DNA from: Plicaturopsis crispa FD-325 SS-3
Lineage: Eukaryota > Basidiomycota > Agaricomycetes > Amylocorticiales > Amylocorticiaceae
Direction of reading: 5' to 3'
Length of the DNA: 64,000 bases
Assembly: GCA_000827205.1 (NCBI GenBank)
Contig: KN832555.1
Location: forward strand, 342,160-406,159
A model generated the notes under the pieces. The model saw nothing but the letters and a program-made list of their open reading frames with translations, did not search any database and was not told where the DNA came from. The position numbers and the translations under genes are program-made. Numbering within the stretch: position 1 is the stretch's first letter; the number at the start of each line of letters is the position of its first letter. Below are positions 1 through 10,628 of this stretch, one piece after another.

Positions 1-428
1 CCGCGCACAAGATTTCGAACCTCTCACGCACCCGACTCTCGAATCGGTCGTCCTTCGAAATGGGACGCCTGAGCGTTATACGCTGCGAACTGAGTGACCG
101 CCTCCACTCCGCCAGCCCTGAAGGGGGGGCGCGTCATCGACGACGGGCGTGCGATTCCGCCAAGCTACGCGCTGGAGGCTGACCCCGCTCTCGAGTGGCG
201 GCTCCCTGGCGTCACCACAAGGAGCGCATATGCCACCGGAAGGAGCGCGTGTACCGGCCGGAAATGCTGTATGATGGACGCGACGACGATGCCCACGATG
301 TGGGTCCTTACGTCTGGAAGGATGGATCTCAGAGTTCGGACCAGTCGGACGACGTATCATGGGAGGATACTGGCACGGAAGACTCTGACACGGAAAGCGA
401 TGTGTATTCTACGGATGAGGTGTTATAG
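1..428 (+). pseudogene. 3' fragment of F-box-like gene, frameshifted
   Basis: This is a remnant of the C-terminal part of an F-box-like protein related to the gene at 712-2509. From about 94 one frame reads GGRVIDDGRAIPPSYALEAD and ends in EWRLPG, matching the paralogue's GVRVIDRP...EWRFPG. The match then continues in another frame from about 210 (ICHRKERVYRPEML, then an acidic Ser/Asp/Glu tail) to a stop at 426-428. Compared with the intact copy there are about 11 extra bases near 210-225, apparently a small imperfect duplication of a CACAAGGAGCGC-like word, which shifts the frame. Further upstream the match is patchy and contains a stop (around 70). No F-box is present in the window, so this is a 5'-truncated broken copy. 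It could extend left of the window edge. Confidence 0.6.
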
Positions 429-429
429 A

Positions 430-711
430 CTCTGTAATTCACAGAGGAGTTGAAAGCGAAATGGCCGAGTGCCAGTGCGACGCCGCGGGGTGCGCACGTG
501 GCAAATCCCTGGACAAGCGCTCACTGCGGCGGCAGCGTACTTGCAAGCCCCATATTCTCCGATCCAAGTCTCACATCTCAACCGCTCTTGTCTTAACTAC
601 TTGAAAACATCTATGCCATACACTCGTTTCTAAGTACCGCAGCGCAGCACAGAGCTGAAGGTACACTGGACACAGCAGGTGAGTGACCGACCCCTCCTTA
701 AGCGAAGCGCA
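430..711 (+). promoter_or_regulatory. Upstream region of F-box-like gene A
   Basis: This stretch lies between the broken fragment and the start of the F-box-like gene. No coding similarity is visible and no confident TATA element can be named. It presumably holds the promoter and 5' UTR of the gene starting at 712. Confidence 0.3.
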
Positions 712-2509
712 ATGGATCAGTCGGAATTGGAGCAAGTACGTCGCGAATCTATCCACCGAACAAATCACCCAACCTTCATTGCAGCTTAGCCTAGACGCGT
801 TCCTGCAAATTCACGGGAGTGCAGAGCAATTTGTTCGAAAGCTCAAGAGCGTCAACGAGAATCTACTCGCGAAGAACAAAGAACTCGTTGCCACCAATGA
901 GGGACTCGTGCAGCAGACGCAAACCTTAGCCCAGGAAGTTCAGTCCTTGGCGAGCGGAAAGCTGGCCGTAGAGAATAGGGAACTCGTCGCGCGAAACGAG
1001 GAGCTCATGCGACGGACTCAAGCATTGAACGAGGAAGTGCGCGCGTTCACGGAGAGATTCCGCGAGCAGGCAGGGCAACTACAGGTGAGTGGCGTGCACA
1101 GTCTTGTCGGGATGACTATCAAGCCCACTCCACAGGCGAAAATATACCAGCCCAATCTACCCAATGAAATCCTCCGAATGATCTTCGTCTACGCGATCCC
1201 CCCATCCGAGTTCGTCGACCCAAACCTGTATGGCGGCCCCGAGTCACCGTGGTGCTTGACTTTGCGGACGAAAAAGTCGTTGACGCTGGTCTGCAAAGCG
1301 TGGTGGAGCGTCGCGATGGACGTTCTCTACGAGGAGGTGGCCTTCCGTCGTCCGTGGCAAATCGCAGCATTCTCGCGCACGCTAGAGACATCCCTATTTG
1401 ACTGCTGCTCTTACGTCCGCAAGTTTGACGTCGCCTGCCTCCTCGCCCTGGATTCCATAGCCTCTATCGAAAGTGATTTGGCCCAGATTCTTTGTCGCTG
1501 CACTCGTATCACCCAGGTCAGATGGAACCCCTGCTTGGACGACGGGGTCGCGCCGGGACACCCATTCGATCGCGTCTGGCACCCCTGGCCTAATTTGAAC
1601 CTTACCCATCTCGAATGCGGTCCTACAGTCGATTTTCCGAGTCTCGCGGTGGGATTGCAGGACGTGGGCCGGACTCTGCTGTCGCTGTCCTTCACAGTCC
1701 CCCCAACCAGATCTGACACCCCGCCTATTGATGTGCGGCTCGACCGACTAGAGTCTCTCCATATGCAGTGGCTGGAGCAGCTCGAGTACTCCCACCTTGA
1801 AAGTATCACGACACAGTGGTCGATGCCGCAGCTCAAAGCACTCACTGTCGACAACAGCGCGTATTGGCGCAAAAGCACGGTGCTGTGGCTGGAATTCTGC
1901 CCCGCCCTCATATCGTTCTGCAAAGCGCACGGCAAAGGTATCGACTATCTGCGCATCCACGTCCAGAACGTCCTCTCGCCGGAGGGGATCAAGATGCCAT
2001 CTACGGACGATTACCAGCCGATCTTGGACGCGTGCCCGAGCCTGCAGCATCTGGTCCTCGACGCCAAGAGCGGTTCGCCCCTCTCCCACCCGCGCATACA
2101 GTGGGTCGACGTCGAATGGATGGACGCCGAGGCGAGCCACGGACCGGAGTCGAGCGGATACCTCGGGCTCATGCTGAACACGAAGCGCCTGCCGTCCCTG
2201 AAGGGCGTGCGCGTCATAGACCGGCCGCTGCACTTCATCCGCGACCTCCCCCGGATGGTGCCGCCCCAGTACATGCTCGGTGAACACACGGATTTCGAGT
2301 GGCGATTCCCTGGTGTCCACATATGCCACAGGAAGGGGCGCGTGTATCGCGCGGACATGCAGTACCTCGAAGACGAGGAAGATAGCGACTATGAGTACCC
2401 ATCTGCCGACTCCTCTGCCGATGACTCCGCGGAAGACTCTTCGTCGGACGAGGACGATGACTACTCGACAGACATTGGGAGCACAGGATCTACGATGGGC
2501 GAATCATAG
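712..2509 (+). CDS. F-box-like protein A (LRR-type, acidic C-terminus)
   Basis: Predicted 565-residue protein from three exons: 712-735 (MDQSELEQ), 785-1084 and 1136-2509. The tiny first exon is chosen because the paralogue at 21773-23364 has the same layout (MDSNSESEQ, intron, then LGLRASLHLHG against LSLDAFLQIHG here). The order is an N-terminal coiled coil with repeats of the type NKELVATNEGLV (about 25-105); an F-box-like motif LPNEILRMIFVYAIPP followed by SLTLVCKAWWSVAMDVLYEEV (about 115-190); a leucine-rich-like region; and an acidic Ser/Asp tail after VYRADMQYLEDEEDSDYEY. F-box proteins usually recruit substrates to SCF ubiquitin ligases through Skp1; that role here is inferred. The second intron (1085-1135, 51 nt) contains no stop and keeps the frame, so its retention would add 17 residues. 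The gene is convergent with the coil gene at 2738-4437. Confidence 0.8.
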
Positions 2510-2737
2510 AATGCGAACCTCAGGTGAAATCGGCGTTTTCGTAGACATTTTGCTGCCCGTGTATAACACATCTTTCTGGGATGACGCACTGCATCTGAGC
2601 GGACTGAACATACCAAGGCAGAATTAGATTATCGTTGTTAACTAAAGAAGGAAGAAGAGTATCTAAATGGGCCTCTATCAGTCATCTTTGAGGTGCATGC
2701 AATGTGTTGTCGATAGGCAGTAAAGGAGGGCTTTCCC

Positions 2738-4437
2738 TCATTCCGCTTGTGCAAGTGCACCCAGTGTGCGCTTCAGAGTAGCAAACTTTGTTTCTACCGC
2801 TACGCGTGCGTTGTTTGCAACTTCGAGCGACGTGGACACTGCGAAGACAGACGTTCGAAATTGACACAAAAGCTGAATGAAGAGGATGGACGCACAGCGC
2901 AGTCTCTCGTCCACGGCAGCGTTGAGCAGTGTACCCAGCTCGCGAATAGCTTCATCCCGCTCACGAATGGCTTCGGATAGTCGACGGGCTCCGGCCTCTC
3001 GAGCTCTCTCAGCCTCGTCGCGCTCGCGCTCAGCGGCCTTCTGCGCCTCGCGGGCAGCTTGGAGCGATTCGAGGATGATGCGGACTGCGGGGTAACAAAT
3101 ATGAGCATGTGAGGCCACTACAGTAGGTAGCAGATGCTTACTGTGATCTGCTAGGATGTACTGGGAAGAGTTATCTGAGTCCTCAGATGTTTTCGCATCA
3201 AGGAAAATGTCCACATCTTCAGTTTTTACCTCCGACTTGATGTTAGTGGACAAGGGTACGTGTTCTTCTTCCTCTAAGTTTGCGGTATCGCTGCCCGCGC
3301 ATGATCCTACGAGGTTGGGCTTCAGGTATGTTCAACTCAGGGAAGATGCAGCGATACTTACTGTATAAGCTCTCCAACTCTGATTCGGTTTTCTGCTTCT
3401 TAGACGAAGTACTTGCGTGCAGCTCGGAGGACGAGTCGGGAAGCTTCCGTTTTGCATTGTCAAGATGCATGATTTCTGCGAAGGCGGCGCTGAGCAATGA
3501 ATGATACTTACTTATAGGCAACGGCAAGCTCAGTGTCCTACCTTTTTTGACGGACTCAATTTGAGATATTGCCGTGAGCTCCGAGTCGGTACCTGCTGTG
3601 CCGCATTTCGAAGAGTCGCCGACAAGCTTGGAAAGCCACTCAAATACAGCAGGTGAGAATGTTGCACCCGTTGCAGCATCTCTCAGGACAGCCTGTTCGA
3701 CCTGGACTTTTCCTGAACAAAGTCAGTATGTTCATCCTCTGGATCTGATAGGCAACCCATACCTCCGTTCTCTTTCGAGAGAAAGATAGCCGTTTCATCT
3801 GGCTTGACAGCATAGAATTCAGCCGGATCATTCATGAGAACGGTGTTATCTGCCCCGGAGCCTGTCTCGGCCACGAATTCGGGATTCCTGGTGTCATTTG
3901 AAGATGGTTCTCGCTCTCCGAGTCTCCAAACAACACGGGCAGAGTCAGTCTCGTGGAGGGTCTGGCAAATTTTTGGATCAAGTAGATTACCACCAGCGAA
4001 TGGCTTGCTGCCAAGTCCAAGCTGGCGAACCTACAGTTGTTGCCGCACGTCAGCATGCATCCTTTCTGCTGCACTATAGAATTACGCACTAAGCGTCTCT
4101 TCTCGCGGTGGGACGCCTGCGAAGACGCGGTCCGCACCTCAGTGCTGGCTTCCCGCTGAAGGCGGAGGAGGCGTTCAAAGGGTAACTGAAGACTTGGATA
4201 CATCTTGGAACGCTCCAGGGCTACACTGATCAGTGTCTCCATCTACAGATTGTCAGACAGTTGTATCGGATAGAATATAGTGTTACTCGCATTCGACACC
4301 TTCTGTGTAGCTTTGCCATCGTAGAAGCGGTGAACGTCATCAAGGAGCTGTTGTATGCGGGGTGTGGTATCCCGCAAGTCCTCAAGCTGCAGTTCGTCCA
4401 GTCTTTGCAGGGTCTCTGGGGCTTGGAGAAATTTCAT
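2738..4437 (-). CDS. Coil-family protein (a), variant N-terminus
   Basis: Unrecognised nuclear-looking protein of about 454 residues. Seven exons join in phase: 4437-4300, 4242-4090, 4030-3763, 3712-3362, 3306-3142, 3084-2896 and 2838-2738, with introns of 50-59 nt. The C-terminal half matches the genes at 5948, 18082 and 19828: a basic patch near SSKKQKTESELES, an acidic linker (LEEEEHVPLSTNIKSEVKTE), then a charged coiled coil beginning ILESLQAAREAQKAAERERD. The last three introns are all phase 1, as in the relatives. The N-terminal half (MKFLQAPETLQRLDELQLED onward) differs completely from the GD-Y-D module of the other three. The start is uncertain: 4437 is the first in-frame ATG, but the frame is open upstream to about 4563, so an extra 5' exon is possible. 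The phase-1 intron that relatives have after the module is absent here and the frame reads through. Confidence 0.65.
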
Positions 4438-4818
4438 GACTGCTTGATTTGTTAGATACTCGGCAACCTTGACAGTTAGGATAGGATTAGGGACATACGC
4501 TCGCCCGTGGCAGCAGCCTTTGCCTGCTTCTTGGCCCGACGACCCACTGGCAGCATGCTTCACTGGCAGGTCTTTCTAGGCAGACAGTCAGTGCACCATG
4601 CCAGAATTGGGATGTAAAGACATAGCTGACGAGAAGCAAATGATAGATGTGAGCCTCGAGGGCTCTCGAGGGCCGGGTCGCGTCCGTCGCGTCGTCGCGT
4701 CGTCAACATCCGATAACCGACAGTCTCTTTCGCCGCTGGGAAGTGCGACTAAGAAGTCCAGTCGTACAACAAGATCATTCGAGCAAGGGAGAGTACCAAG
4801 TCTGATACATACTTATGT
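4438..4818. other. Intergenic, no gene recognised
   Basis: This holds the 5' side of the coil gene (a) and sequence between it and the oxidase fragment. A short open stretch continuing the first exon of (a) upstream to about 4563 is the only coding-like signal. A few CGTCG repeats occur around 4680-4710. Confidence 0.4.
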
Positions 4819-5038
4819 CTACGCAATACCGGCGGCCCGAATATACACCGCCGCGACCAGCAGACCCGCCCCAAAAGCGACGAGCAGCTTCATCTCCTCC
4901 GGCACCCTAACGCGGCGCTGCGAAACAGCCACAACCGCCTGCTTTTCATCCTTCACCGCCACCTTCCCATCCTTCCCCTCCCGCTCGTCCGACGCCAACC
5001 AGCTCTTCCCCCCGCCCTCGAGGCTCGCCGGTGGCGTC
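4819..5038 (-). pseudogene. C-terminal fragment of PPOX-like gene
   Basis: This is a truncated copy of the end of the gene at 7837-8820. It reads TPPASLEGGGKSWLASDERE at the broken end and finishes with the membrane anchor KLLVAFGAGLLVAAVYIRAA and a stop at 4819, against KLLVAFGAGLLVAAVYIRIA in the intact gene. The flavin-binding part is absent. The similarity stops abruptly at about 5038, where the sequence switches to an F-box tail on the other strand. This is a duplication breakpoint rather than decay, because the matching part is still highly similar. Confidence 0.75.
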
Positions 5039-5039
5039 A

Positions 5040-5552
5040 ACGGACGATTACCAGCCAATCTTGGACGCGTGTCCGAGCCTGCAGCATCTGGTCATCGACG
5101 CCAAAAGCGGTACGCCCCTCTCCCACCCGCGCATCCAGTGGGTCGACGTCGAGTGGATGGACGCCGAGGCGAGCCGCGGACCGGAGTCGAGCGATTTCCT
5201 CGGGCTCGCGGAGATGCTGAACACAAAGCGCCTGCCGTCCCTGAAGGGCGTGCGCGTCATAGACCGGCCGCTGCACTTCATCTGCGACCTTCCCCGGATG
5301 GTGCCGCCCGACTACATGCTCGGTGAGCACATGGATTTCGAGTGGCGATTCCCTGGGGTCCACATATGCCACAGGAAGGGCCGCGTGTATCGCGCGGACA
5401 TGCAGTACCTCGAAGACGAGGAAGATAGCGACTACGAGTACCCATCTGCCGACTCCTCTGCCGATGACTCCACGGAAGACTCTTCGTCGGACGAGGACGA
5501 TGACTACTCGACAGACAGTGAGAGCATGGGATCTACGAGGAGCGACTCATGA
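5040..5552 (+). pseudogene. 3' fragment of F-box-like gene A
   Basis: This is a near-copy (roughly 95 percent identical by eye) of positions 2003-2509 of F-box gene A. It starts at TDDYQPILDACPSLQHLV and runs through EWRFPGVHICHRKGRVYRAD and the acidic tail to a TGA at 5550-5552. It lacks the coiled coil, the F-box and most of the leucine-rich-like region, and has no upstream ATG of its own; the first in-frame Met lies inside LAEMLNTKR. It carries a 6-nt insertion (GCGGAG, codons for AE) relative to gene A. It is the left end of the second unit of the 3 kb tandem duplication. Confidence 0.75.
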
Positions 5553-5947
5553 TAGAATGCGAACCTCTGGGGACTTCGTACTCGTGTAAGTATTCTGCTG
5601 GTGTGTATCATACTACATAGGAAAAAACTAACTAGCTCACGCCGTAATTCTGATTATTGAAGAAGATGTACATTCGAATTCTTGAACGGTGTTCATGTAG
5701 GAAATGTCTACCTCAGTTATCACCATAGCCAGCTGATGTGTAAATGCACTTTCCAACGAGCCCAATAGAATAGACGTTCACGATTTTCGCAAACATTTGC
5801 GGCAGCATGCGTAGGGAGTATGGAAATAGTCATACTCGTCGCCTACATGCACTGGCACGTACTGAAGAAAACAATGGCCCGTCGTCCAGAGACGTAGCTG
5901 GTGGGAGGCAGAAGGGGTTTGCTTGAGCCACAAGGACTCAAGGTACG

Positions 5948-7461
5948 TCACTGGGACTCTGTGATCGTACGGACCAGGGTGTCCTTTAGTGCAGCATACT
6001 TCTCCTTTTCTGCTAAACGAGCGTCCTCTGCAGCCTTAAGCATCGCGGAAACTGCAGAGATATTAGGTAGTTGGCGAGTGTCACCGAAATCGCACGAAGA
6101 TAGCGGACGCACGGTGGGTATTCTCGTCCTGAGACGCTCTGAGCAGCGTCTCGAGCTTGCGGATCGTTTCGTCCCGTTCGTCGCGCTCGCGTTCAGCCGC
6201 CATCTGCGCCTTGCGGGCATCGTGAAGCGACTCGAGAACGGTTCCGACTGAGGGGGTAAGGCAAGTTTGAGCATGCAATCAATACCCTATATCAAGAAAA
6301 AACGTGTACTATGCTCCGCCAGGACGTGCCCAGATGGGCTGTGTTGCGCGTCCGCAGACGGACCTGCGCCGTCCCACAAAGTGATATCCACATCTTCGTT
6401 CTTCTGCTCAGACTTGATATTGGCAGATGCGGAGGTCGAATTTTGCTCGGTGGCATCATCGGAGATTTCATGATTGCATTCCGCGGGGTGCACTGAGTCC
6501 TGCGCGTTAATGGTAGAAGTGCGCACAGGGGACTGCTCGGCATTTGCGTCATGGCTGCCCTCAGACTGGGATGAACCTAGGGGCGCCTTCTCAGTTTCCC
6601 CATGCCAGAGGGAGAGCAAGGATGCATGAGTTACCGGGTTCAGTCTCCTCCGCTATTTTTCGCTTTTTGAGGGGCGGACCAGATTGGGAATGTAAGTCTG
6701 ACTCTGGTAGCTTCCGTATAATGGCGGAGAATTTTTTGATCCCTTGTATAAAGGATGAATAACTATTGGCAGACCAATGAATATATCTGACCTTTTTTGA
6801 CCCACGAGTTTCTCGATATCGCGATATGCTCGGTGATCAGCCACGCCTTCCGTGGTACATCGCACCGTGCTTGAACACCCCACACAAGTTGGCCAGTGGG
6901 ATAGATCCAAAGAAGCACGTTGTCAATGAGGGGGTGTCGAGTCGTAGCGGGGTCGGCACGTCTGCGGCTCCCATAATACCCATCTTCCTTTGGCTGCCAA
7001 TGGTGGTACCGACTCCATTGAGCGAGATCACGGTAGTACAAGCAGTACCGCCTTGGATTCAGATCGACGTATATATCCCCGGGATACCCAATATCATCCG
7101 GCGGGGGGCCCCGCCCGTGCATCTCGAAGTAGTGCACAGTGGCCGACCCGCGAGAAGGCTGTGATTTACGACGTTTGCCCCACGGTGGTGGCTCACTCAG
7201 GAAGGGTACGATGGGCCTATACGGGTACCCTTCTGGCGGCCAAGATGCTGGATCTTGGCCATCGCCGAAACCGAGCCGGAATGTCTTCAGCTTGACCTTG
7301 ATGTTTGGCTGGATTTTCGAGGTCGGTTTGGGGTTGTCAAGCCATGGTAGCGGGCGCTGATCAGCGGTATTGCTCTTTGCCTGGGCAGGCCGCAACAAAT
7401 TGATTCTTTGGAATGTACGTTTCCGAACAGGACCACTGGATGCCCGGTTTGGCGGTGACAT
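5948..7461 (-). CDS. Coil-family protein (b), GD-Y-D module
   Basis: Unrecognised protein of about 414 residues from five exons: 7461-6792, 6703-6635, 6576-6310, 6247-6113 and 6051-5948. Every intron is phase 1. The start is the ATG at 7461 (MSPPNRASSG). The N-terminal module contains RPLPWLDNPKPTSKIQPN, WPPEGYPYRPI, HYFEMHGRGPPPDDIGYPGD directly followed by IYVDL, then YYRDLAQWSRY and RHPLIDNVLLWI. After it come a basic patch (PPLKKRKIAEE, NLS-like), an acidic linker and a coiled coil (VLESLHDARKAQMAAERERD). The coil is shorter than in its relatives. A nuclear location is inferred from the basic patch. The gene is convergent with the F-box fragment ending at 5552. Confidence 0.7.
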
Positions 7462-7836
7462 GGCTTGCGAGAGGAGATGGCGACTGCGCCCCAATCCATA
7501 GGCGCCGGCGTGCGCCGCGAGTCTGTTCGATGATCGCACGTATTGGCGGCTCAATTAATCACCGTATTGAACGATATCAATGAAAGACATCCAATACATA
7601 CATGGGTACCCAGGACGAGTAAACGGGATAACACCAAGTTCAAGACTTCAAATTCGTCGCGTTGTCGCCTGGCGCTGATGGGCCGAGCTTCCAAAAGTAA
7701 CAACCGTCAACAAACGGTGGCTGTACCTCAGGCTTGCCTCGTGGTCAGAGTGATAACCGAAGAAAACAAAATAAGTACAACCGTAGCATGATTGAGGAAG
7801 CAAAAATACTCAGTGATACTTGAGTGATACGTATAC

Positions 7837-8820
7837 CTACGCGATGCCAGCAATTCGAATATACACAGCCGCGACCAGCAGACCCGCCCCAAAAGCGACG
7901 AGCAGCTTCACCTCCTCCGGCACCCCAGTGCGCTTCAAAACAGCCACAGCCGCCGGCTTTCCATCCTTCACAGTCTGCACCCCGCCCTTCACTGTCTGCT
8001 TCCCATCCTTCCCCTCCCGCTTGTCCGCCGCCAGCCAGCTCTTCCCCCCGCCCTCGAGGCTCGCCGGCGGCGTCTCCACCGCGTGCCCCTGCAGCATACC
8101 AGGCAAGCCGTCGAGGCTCGTCGTGTTCTCCTTCGCCCAGTACGCCTTGAGCCCGTCCACCGCAATCCCGCCCGCCGCAGCCACGTCGCGCGCCTCGAGC
8201 TTCGACATCCAGTTCACGAGCGAGACACGGTGCGCTTTGAACTCGTACCGCGGGATCGCGTACCCGCACGACTGCCATCAAGGTTAGTATTTTTTATGGT
8301 ATTGATGGAGGATTGAGGTGGAGATGGAGAGGGGACGCACGGAGCCGACTTTGTACACGTCTACGACGATGGCGCTGCGTGTGCCGGGCTTCCGCGCCGC
8401 CGCGGGCACGAGCGCGTTATACTCGGGTGAGCCGTACTCGTGCACCGTCCCTGTGCATGTGAGCGGCGCACACATACGACAAGTGAGTGGCGCGCATCAT
8501 ATAGTGCATATAGACGGCAGACGCGGTGGCGCACCTCTTCCGAAGAGCCGCACGATGCGCGGGGGGGCATCGAAGGCCTGAAACATGATCGTGATGCGCG
8601 CGTTCTCGCGCAGGTGCGCGATCGTCTCCGCACCGCTTCCTGTGAGGTCCTCGTACCACACACGGCGCGTGTCGACGACGTGGAACGTGCCCGGGAGGCT
8701 CTTAGGCGAGACGTTCACGTGCCCGTCCGCCTTGAGCGGCGCTGAGGCGACCCAGAAGAGCTTTTGCTCGCGGATCCAGGGGATGAGTTCGCTGGGGATT
8801 TCGGTGGAGAAGGCGCCCAT
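7837..8820 (-). CDS. Pyridoxamine 5'-phosphate oxidase-like protein, C-terminal membrane anchor
   Basis: Predicted 276-residue protein from three exons: 8820-8535, 8450-8341 and 8271-7837. It starts MGAFSTEIPSELIPWI at the ATG of 8820. The N-terminal 150 residues have the split-barrel flavin-binding look of the PNPOX-like family (KLFWVASAPLKADGHVNVSP, then VWYEDLTGSGAETIAHLREN and RIVRLFGRGTVHEYG). Such fungal proteins are usually annotated as putative flavin-dependent oxidases of unknown substrate. The end has a Gly/Lys-rich linker and one hydrophobic helix (LLVAFGAGLLVAAVYI), suggesting a tail anchor. A truncated copy of its last exon lies at 4819-5038. Confidence 0.75.
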
Positions 8821-9553
8821 GGTGGTTGGTGGTCGCGGTATAAGTACAGAGAGTGGGATGGGTACGGTACTAAGTATCTGCACGAAGATGAGTATGTAAG
8901 TAGGATGTCGGTCCGACAAGGTGCGTGACGCCATGGCGGAGTCAAGAGCACCTTCATCAGCTGCTGCGACCTTCCTTCATCATTGCGACATTGGCGCAAA
9001 GTGCGCTGAGAAACGATAAATGACAAGTACTTTGTAGGTCCCTGTTGGTCCCGCGACGAAAGCGCGAACGAACAAGCGGCAGGTAGCATACACCGTAATA
9101 AGGGCAGAACATAAGACGTGCCAATCCGTATCATAAGTAAGAGGAATGGGTGAGGGAGCGCGAGTGTGCACTGCGCGAGGATATGCAGCACATGTACATA
9201 TGCGATGATGTCCGATACTGTGACACGGCAATCTTCTCCCGCCGTCTACGTCGCGTAGGTAGCATGCCCGGCTTGAAGCACAGCCAGACATTCCTCGAGA
9301 ACCGTGTCGGCGTCGAAACTTTCCAGCGGATAGAGAGGACGAGCACACAGAGGGAGAAGGCGCGTGCCATGGAAGATGCGCGCTAGATCAATCATCAACT
9401 TGAAGCGCGAGGGGCGTGCAGCATGTCGCCGTGCGGTGGCCCATCCACGGCTCCAGTGAACGACATGCGACGTAGTCCGATACTGGCTTGAAGCACGGCC
9501 AGATATAAGAGGGACAGCGGGCGGGACAGCGGGCGAGACTTCAGTCCATACGG

Positions 9554-9593
9554 CGTGCAGGCACTCGAATCGTCGTGCAGGCACTCGAATCGT
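9554..9593. repeat. 20-nt direct tandem repeat, two copies
   Basis: Two exact adjacent copies of CGTGCAGGCACTCGAATCGT. Confidence 0.9.
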
Positions 9594-10578
9594 CATCGCC
9601 AGCTAAGTCGGAGAACGATAGATACACAAGCCGCGGGAGGCGTAGTGTCCCTTCGTGTCGTACCGGTACGTGCGCCTGTGTGTTGCGACAGATACGAAGG
9701 AGAGGGGACGAATGCTTCTCTCTGCTGTATCTCGCTGCGAGGAGGATACAGTGCGCGAGGAGGAGCCTCTACAGTGCACGATGTAGTGCGCCGTGCATTG
9801 TGGAGCCAAGGTCCAAGTAGCAGAAGGGAGCTGTCGAGCAACGTAGCAATATACGCCACCCGTGACCGTACCTGCCATGCGGATCGCCCGAATGATCCAA
9901 GGATATCGCCCCGTGACCCCACTACATATCGTACTCCGACCGGGTAGCTGGACCGCTCCTGGTGTTGAATTGGCCTCTCGTGTAGCAGTGTTGAGATGGT
10001 ATCCAGGGAAGAGGGCGTCGGCTGGTGTTGGAAAGGCGGTTGGAGGTGTTGGAAGGGACATGATTGAATTGACTGGGGAGCGCAATTTACGTGCCGTCGA
10101 AGATGGGCACGCCCGTGCGTCGCGGGCTTGCGCAATTCAGATCTCTGGGCTTATACAGTTCAAACCTGTCGCCCCTGCACAATTCAAACCACGGGGCCCG
10201 TATAATTCAACCCTCCCGGATCCTACGCGGTACACACCGCGAGAGTACGCCGGAGATGCACTGCAAACGTACAAACAATATACACAGCGAACCCACACAC
10301 AGTATACGCCGCGCGCGTACATGCGCCGTACGCCGCGAGAAGTGAGGACCATTGAGACAGGATGTGAACAGAGGCCGTCGAGAGCGGTGGGCGTGGGCGG
10401 TAGTGAACAGAGAGTATCAGCGTCGTAGTGTAGTGAGCATCAGCGGTAGCGAACAGAAACCATCGTCCGTAGGGAGGCGTCCGTGAGGAGTAGAGTGTAT
10501 CAGCCATCGCAGTGCAGTCAGCGCTGGCCCTTGAGAACGCGAGAACAGTACCCATCGGCCGTCGTCAACTGGCGTATC

Positions 10579-10628
10579 GGCCGACAGGCGTAAGCTCTAT
10601 GTAGGCCGACAGGCGTAGGCTCTACGTA
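10579..10628. repeat. 25-nt tandem repeat, two copies
   Basis: Two adjacent copies beginning GGCCGACAGGCGTA and ending CTCTATGTA or CTCTACGTA, differing at two positions. Confidence 0.85.

Larger units (their letters stand above)
2003..8074. repeat. Tandem segmental duplication, two units of about 3.03 kb
   Basis: Unit 1 spans 2003-5038 and unit 2 spans 5040-8074. Each runs from the 3' quarter of an F-box-like gene, through a convergent coil-family gene, into the C-terminal exon of a PPOX-like gene. The fused ends meet at 5038/5040 (PPOX sequence ending GGCGTC, F-box sequence starting ACGGACGATT). The outer gene pieces are very alike between units, whereas the coil genes in the middle share only their C-terminal architecture. 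The two units have nearly the same length (3036 and 3035 nt by my alignment of the ends). Confidence 0.7.

Noticed and set aside
4598-5326. 242-codon open frame on the plus strand
   Set aside because: It crosses the duplication junction, reading antisense to the PPOX fragment and out of frame with the F-box fragment. The true reading of both parts is in other frames.
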